Shown piece by piece: positions 8,763 through 10,048 of a DNA stretch of 10,048 nt; position 1 is the first letter of the stretch; each line of letters opens with the position of its first letter. The translations under genes and the position numbers were made by a program. Origin of the DNA: Euperipatoides rowelli (lineage: Eukaryota; Onychophora; Udeonychophora; Euonychophora; Peripatopsidae). The notes beneath the pieces were generated by a model. It searched no databases. It saw only the letters and a list, made by a program, of their open reading frames with translations, and was not told the origin of the DNA. The stretch lies in assembly GCA_003024985.2 (NCBI GenBank), contig PXIH01S0041887.1; one strand, written 5' to 3'.

Positions 8763-8907
8763 CTTAAATAGCCTTACTTTAACTTTAACCGTGAGGCTGA
8801 TATTTATCTCTTTCATAACTTGACTTCCTAACATGACTGCAGCATTATAAATTCCTCGTAAAGGTAAAGACTAGTTAAAATCCCATAAAGACTAATTAAA
8901 AGCCCAT
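8763..8907 (+). other. LINE 3' UTR with doubled 21-bp end motif
   Basis: The 145 bp after the ORF2 stop have no open frame. They end in two adjacent 21-bp units (8866-8886 and 8887-8907), starting AAAGACTAGTTAAAA and AAAGACTAATTAAAA, that match at 19 of 21 positions. CR1/L2-like LINEs commonly end in short tandem repeats instead of poly(A), so I infer this is the element's 3' end. The precise boundary is uncertain because the A-rich text that follows (8908-8925) could also belong to it. Confidence 0.55.
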
Positions 8908-9061
8908 AAAAATGATGAAAAAAATAAGATGTAATCTTCTCCCCAGCCAAATAATGTTTTTTTTTTCAATCAATCCTTAGCAGCTAAAGATTTTAGTAAT
9001 TTTTAGCCAGTAAGTTATAATGTCTTTGGTTATCATGCCATTTATAAAATGGCTAGTTAAA

Positions 9062-9824
9062 ATGGCTAGATATATCAAAAGCCCCAATGATGGAGAAATA
9101 CTTGAGTATTTAGAAAATCTTGATTTTGAAATTCTAATTTTGAGAGTAGTAATAGGGATGAAAGGGAACTTGAGGATAATTTTGAAAACTTTGATGGATG
9201 GGAACAAAATCTAATTTTACAAGAACATCAATGGCATACAGTAGACTTTGTTAGATCAGGTCTCCATAATCAACGTGAACCTTTGGACCCAGATAGAATG
9301 GCTTCCACATTATTCAATAATGAATCTAATCCAATTACTGATTTTAGGGTCATTAGACAAAAAAAAATTTTGTCAGTTTTTTTCCAGAGATTATTTGTTC
9401 ATTAGTAGAGGAAACAAATATGAAGGAAAGGGGACATTCCTTCATATTTGAAAGATTGGAAAGCAGAACAGGGTTGCAAATGGTGTTTATTGCAACAATT
9501 TTTTATATGGGCATCAATGACAAACCAAAATTTAAATTTTTTTGGTTATATTATAGTCCAGGATGTTGTTCTATCATGTCTAGAAACAGATTTCTATGAA
9601 TATTACAATTTTTTTCATTGCTGTAATAATGTTGAGCAACTTAGTATAGGGGCCCTAAATATGACCGGTGTTTTAAAATTAGAAAAATTCAAAATATAGT
9701 AGTTTTAGCTTGGCAAAATAGTTACAATTTAGGGAAAAATCTGAGTGTTGATGAAGATAGAGTTATTTTCAAACATTATCCACCAGGAATGGCAAATAGG
9801 ATTTGTCCAGCATTTCACAATTGA
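9062..9824 (+). pseudogene. Decayed, truncated piggyBac-type transposase
   Basis: PiggyBac transposases cut and paste DNA at TTAA sites with a DDD catalytic triad. Fragments in order: MARYIKSP..GEILEYLENL (from ATG 9062), an acidic N-terminal stretch in another frame (9130-9402), VEETN (9405-9419, cf. the family TN motif), FIATIFYMGIN.KPK..WLYYS (about 9477-9555), IMSRNRF (about 9573-9593, a family hallmark), then after a shift YEYYNFFHCCNN (to about 9630), and KIRKIQ...NLSVDEDRVIFK (9651-9780). The DE of SVDED at 9750-9755 contains the first catalytic Asp. The text then shows YPPG and stops at TGA 9822. About 250 residues match the N-terminal half of the family's usual 500-600; the other two catalytic Asp and the Cys-rich tail are absent. 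A 13-bp tandem duplication (9046-9070) makes the start uncertain. No TTAA-flanked inverted ends were found. Confidence 0.8.
9415..9450. repeat. Hairpin, 13-bp perfect arms, 10-nt loop, inside piggyBac relic
   Basis: CAAATATGAAGGA (9415-9427) is the exact reverse complement of 9438-9450, with a ten-base GC-richer loop. It lies where the transposase should continue after its TN motif, and the reading frame beyond it aligns poorly to the family until about 9475, so a local rearrangement may have made it. No regulatory role can be read from it. Confidence 0.55.
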
Positions 9825-9885
9825 ACAAATGTTATGTCATTTTGGCAAAAGTGCTGAAATTTGGGTGTCTAGGTTACATATTTTT

Positions 9886-10048
9886 GATAAGCTTTTTTTT
9901 TATTATATTGTATGACATTTTGTTTCTCTTCTGACAGAATTGATAAGCTTTTTTTTAGTTTGTGCACGTTTTGTTTCCCTTTTCACAGATTTGATGAGTT
10001 TTTTTTTTGGTTGTATGCACGTTTTGTTTCTCTTTTGACAGATTTGAT
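9886..10048 (+). repeat. Tandem repeat, about 53-bp unit, running off the window
   Basis: Units begin at 9886 (56 bp), 9942 (51 bp) and 9993 (53 bp), and a fourth starts at 10046. Each begins GATAAG or GATGAG, then a T8-10 run, a variable TTGTRTG-like part with GCACG or GACA, and TTTTGTTTCTCTTYTGACAG before the next unit. Units two and three are most alike; length differences sit mainly in the middle segment and the T-run. Each unit has a long pyrimidine tract ending in CAG, which resembles a 3' splice site. The array begins 61 bp after the piggyBac relic ends. It could be a minisatellite or part of a larger repeat beyond the window. Confidence 0.85.

Larger units (their letters stand above)
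4553..8907 (+). mobile_element. Degenerate CR1/L2-like non-LTR retrotransposon, near full length
   Basis: This is a fossil LINE of about 4.35 kb. In order it has a tandem-repeat 5' region, ORF1 with PHD finger and RRM-like domain, ORF2 with endonuclease and reverse transcriptase, the CR1/L2-type C-terminal segment, and a short 3' UTR ending in a doubled 21-bp motif. ORF1 ends at a TAG (5951-5953) only seven bases before the ATG at 5961, the compact spacing usual in two-ORF LINEs. PHD fingers in ORF1 are known from CR1-like elements, which supports that group over RTE, R2 or L1; no RNase H domain is seen. At least ten frame changes, several in-frame stops and two replaced catalytic residues show it is inactive. 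The outer boundaries are estimated from repeats and coding ends, because no target-site duplication was found. Confidence 0.85.

Noticed and set aside
8763-9061. piggyBac left terminal inverted repeat at a TTAA
   Set aside because: Several TTAA words occur (for example near 8787 and 8875), but none is followed by a convincing terminus with a partner, and the right end is lost.
8977-9207. Minus-strand frame opposite the piggyBac N-terminus
   Set aside because: It is a shadow; the plus strand holds the family-like acidic N-terminal text continuing into later piggyBac motifs.
1-10048. tRNA, rRNA, CRISPR array or bacterial-type operon
   Set aside because: No cloverleaf with TTCRA box, no spaced direct-repeat array, and no closely packed open genes were seen; the transposon families are of animal type.

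Overview
The window is AT-rich nuclear DNA from a eukaryote, most likely an invertebrate animal. It contains no cellular gene that I can support. The reasons are the low GC content, many homopolymer runs, long stretches without open frames, and recognisable decayed animal-type transposons. I cannot name the species. One N at position 52 marks an unresolved base.

Layout. Positions 1-4552 are non-coding. They hold only short inverted repeats, homopolymers and one convincing 278-bp foldback element (2913-3190) with 35-bp inverted arms, which looks like a small non-autonomous DNA transposon. Positions 4553-8907 hold one nearly full-length but dead non-LTR retrotransposon (LINE) of the CR1/L2-like group on the plus strand. 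It starts with a tandem array (298-bp period) that probably served as its 5' UTR or promoter. ORF1 (5136-5953) follows, with an N-terminal PHD finger, a short linker and an RRM-like RNA-binding domain. ORF2 (5963-8762) follows, with an apurinic-type endonuclease, a reverse transcriptase and the CR1/L2-type C-terminal region. A short 3' UTR ends in a doubled 21-bp motif. Positions 9062-9824 hold a decayed piggyBac-type transposase that stops shortly after its first catalytic Asp. From 9886 to the window edge there is a tandem repeat of about 53 bp, each copy carrying a sequence like a 3' splice site.

How the parts fit. In CR1-like elements ORF1 binds the RNA, and ORF2 nicks the target and copies the RNA into it. 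Both ORFs here have stops and frameshifts. Two catalytic residues are also replaced: the endonuclease SDH His reads Pro and the reverse transcriptase motif A Asp reads Asn. The copy is therefore a fossil, and reading it requires joining frames. Nothing here looks like an intact new biological system. The most useful observations are the 5' tandem array on a PHD-finger LINE, the foldback element and the splice-acceptor-like tandem array.
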